Shown here piece after piece: positions 63,203 to 64,000 of a DNA stretch of 64,000 nucleotides. The stretch's first letter is position 1. Every line of letters starts with the position of its first letter. The position numbers and the translations under genes are program-made. The notes under the pieces are model-generated. The model did no database searches and was not told where the DNA came from. It saw only the letters and a program-made list of their open reading frames with translations. This DNA comes from Bordetella genomosp. 13. Lineage in GTDB: Bacteria > Pseudomonadota > Gammaproteobacteria > Burkholderiales > Burkholderiaceae_B. The stretch spans positions 3,348,001 through 3,412,000 of the forward strand of contig NZ_CP021111.1 of the NCBI RefSeq assembly GCF_002119665.1, in the 5' to 3' direction.

Positions 63203-64000
63203 ATGACCCATCGACGCGCCCTGCTCCAGATCCACTTCGCCGCCGTGCTGTTCGGCCTTACCGGCGTCTTCGGCGAACTGATCCAGGCGGGCGCGGCGGC
63301 CATCACGCTGGGCCGCGCCCTGTTCGCGGTCATGGCCCTGGTCTTCTTTGCCCGCGTCCAGCGCAGGCCGCTGCTCGATCCCCTGGCGCCGGCCCAGTTG
63401 TTCGTGCTCGTCATCGCGGGCCTGTTGCTGTCGGGGCACTGGGTGACCTTCTTCATTTCGGTGAAGGAAGGCGGCATCGCCATCGCCACGCTGGGCTTCG
63501 CCAGCTTCCCGGCCTTCATCACCCTGATCGAAGGCCTGGTGTTCCGTGAACGCGTGCGCATGGCCGAATGGATCGTGCTGGCCATGGTGACGGCCGGCCT
63601 GGTGCTGGTCACCCCGTCGTTCGACCTGGCCGACCAGGGCACGATCGGCCTGGCCTGGGGCCTGCTGTCCGGACTCAGCTTTGCCCTGCTGGCCGTGACC
63701 AACCGCCGGGCGGCAGCCGGCATGGACCCCATACGCGTCGCGTGCTATCAGAACGTGGTGGTGGTGCTGGCGCTGCTGCCGGCCGCGGCGGTGCAACTGC
63801 CCGCGATGGCGGCCGTCGACTGGCTGTGGCTGGCGCTGCTCGGCGTGTTCTGCACGGGGCTGTCCCACTATCTGTTCGTCTCCAGCCTGACGCGGCTGAA
63901 CGCGCGCACCGCCGGTCTGGTGATCGCGCTGGAACCCGTCTATGCCGTCGCCTTCGCGTGGGTGCTGTTCAACCAGCAGCCCAGCCTGCGGATGCTGGCG
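63203..64000 (+). CDS. EamA/DMT-family transporter (3' end beyond the window)
   Basis: An open frame from the ATG at 63203 (MTHRRALLQIHFAAVLFGLTG) runs to the window end, giving at least 266 residues and at least eight hydrophobic segments in two EamA repeats (AAITLGRALFAVMALVFFAR; the second repeat begins LAWGLLSGLSFALLAVTNR). The C-terminal repeat includes GLVIALEPVYAVAFAWVLF. About 30 residues are probably missing. It is divergent from the EamA gene at 62165 and forms a cluster of three such transporters with 59029. Confidence 0.85.
   Translation, partial: MTHRRALLQIHFAAVLFGLTGVFGELIQAGAAAITLGRALFAVMALVFFARVQRRPLLDPLAPAQLFVLVIAGLLLSGHWVTFFISVKEGGIAIATLGFASFPAFITLIEGLVFRERVRMAEWIVLAMVTAGLVLVTPSFDLADQGTIGLAWGLLSGLSFALLAVTNRRAAAGMDPIRVACYQNVVVVLALLPAAAVQLPAMAAVDWLWLALLGVFCTGLSHYLFVSSLTRLNARTAGLVIALEPVYAVAFAWVLFNQQPSLRMLA

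Overview
The window is about two-thirds G+C, densely packed, and free of tRNA, rRNA, insertion sequences, prophage or CRISPR. It looks like a chromosome segment of a betaproteobacterium of the Alcaligenaceae, most likely Bordetella or a close relative such as Achromobacter. The grounds are three Bug-type periplasmic binding proteins in 64 kb, an H-NS-like protein with a C-terminal DNA-binding motif of the BpH3 type, the rpsF-priB-rpsR-rplI-dnaB order, and the glcDEF, alaC-hom-thrC and xseB-ispA-dxs arrangements. Species cannot be fixed from the sequence alone.

Layout. 0-11 kb: purB, a GST-like protein, a TauE/SafE permease, mnmA, a LysR regulator divergent from a Bug gene followed by an N-formylglutamate amidohydrolase, then a three-gene proton-translocating transhydrogenase operon (pntAA-pntAB-pntB). 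10.7-11.5 kb: a visibly lower-GC patch with a coiled-coil DUF1640-like membrane protein, built partly from near-identical 33-bp repeats, translationally coupled to a 49-residue membrane miniprotein. 11.7-18.5 kb: glycolate oxidase glcDEF, a D-lactate dehydrogenase-type flavoprotein, and aroG preceded by a complete phenylalanine-type attenuator with a 28-codon leader peptide. 18.6-26.5 kb: an unusual palindromic repeat, tldD, a Nit-type amidohydrolase, the H-NS-like gene, two lipoproteins, pepN and fbp. 26.6-34.5 kb: alaC-hom-thrC joined by ATGA overlaps, a Mth938-domain protein, a peroxiredoxin, PIN-PhoH and a PdxA-family protein. 34.5-38 kb: an RraA-like aldolase and a Bug gene divergent from a GntR/FCD regulator, then an SBF transporter. 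38-46 kb: dnaB, the ribosomal rpsF operon, folE2, and xseB-ispA-dxs. 46-50 kb: an IclR regulator divergent from a Bug gene, an acyltransferase-3 protein and a Rieske oxygenase. 50-58 kb: two more copies of the palindromic repeat and a phosphonate (2-aminoethylphosphonate type) uptake and degradation cluster with its LysR regulator and a PhnZ-like HD oxygenase. 58-64 kb: sseA, three EamA/DMT transporters (the last cut by the window end), htpX and qorA.

The most unusual signal is a three-copy intergenic repeat family at 18593-18722, 50103-50234 and 50340-50463. Each copy has a conserved core and conserved 12-nt ends, but is flanked by 22-nt arms that are perfect inverted repeats of one another within a copy and unrelated between copies. 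This is the reverse of an ordinary MITE, where terminal repeats are shared among copies. The second strong signal is the aroG leader attenuator. The phosphonate cluster is also notable because it carries PhnX without PhnW, using an FAD oxidoreductase in its place, and a PhnZ-like oxygenase without PhnY.
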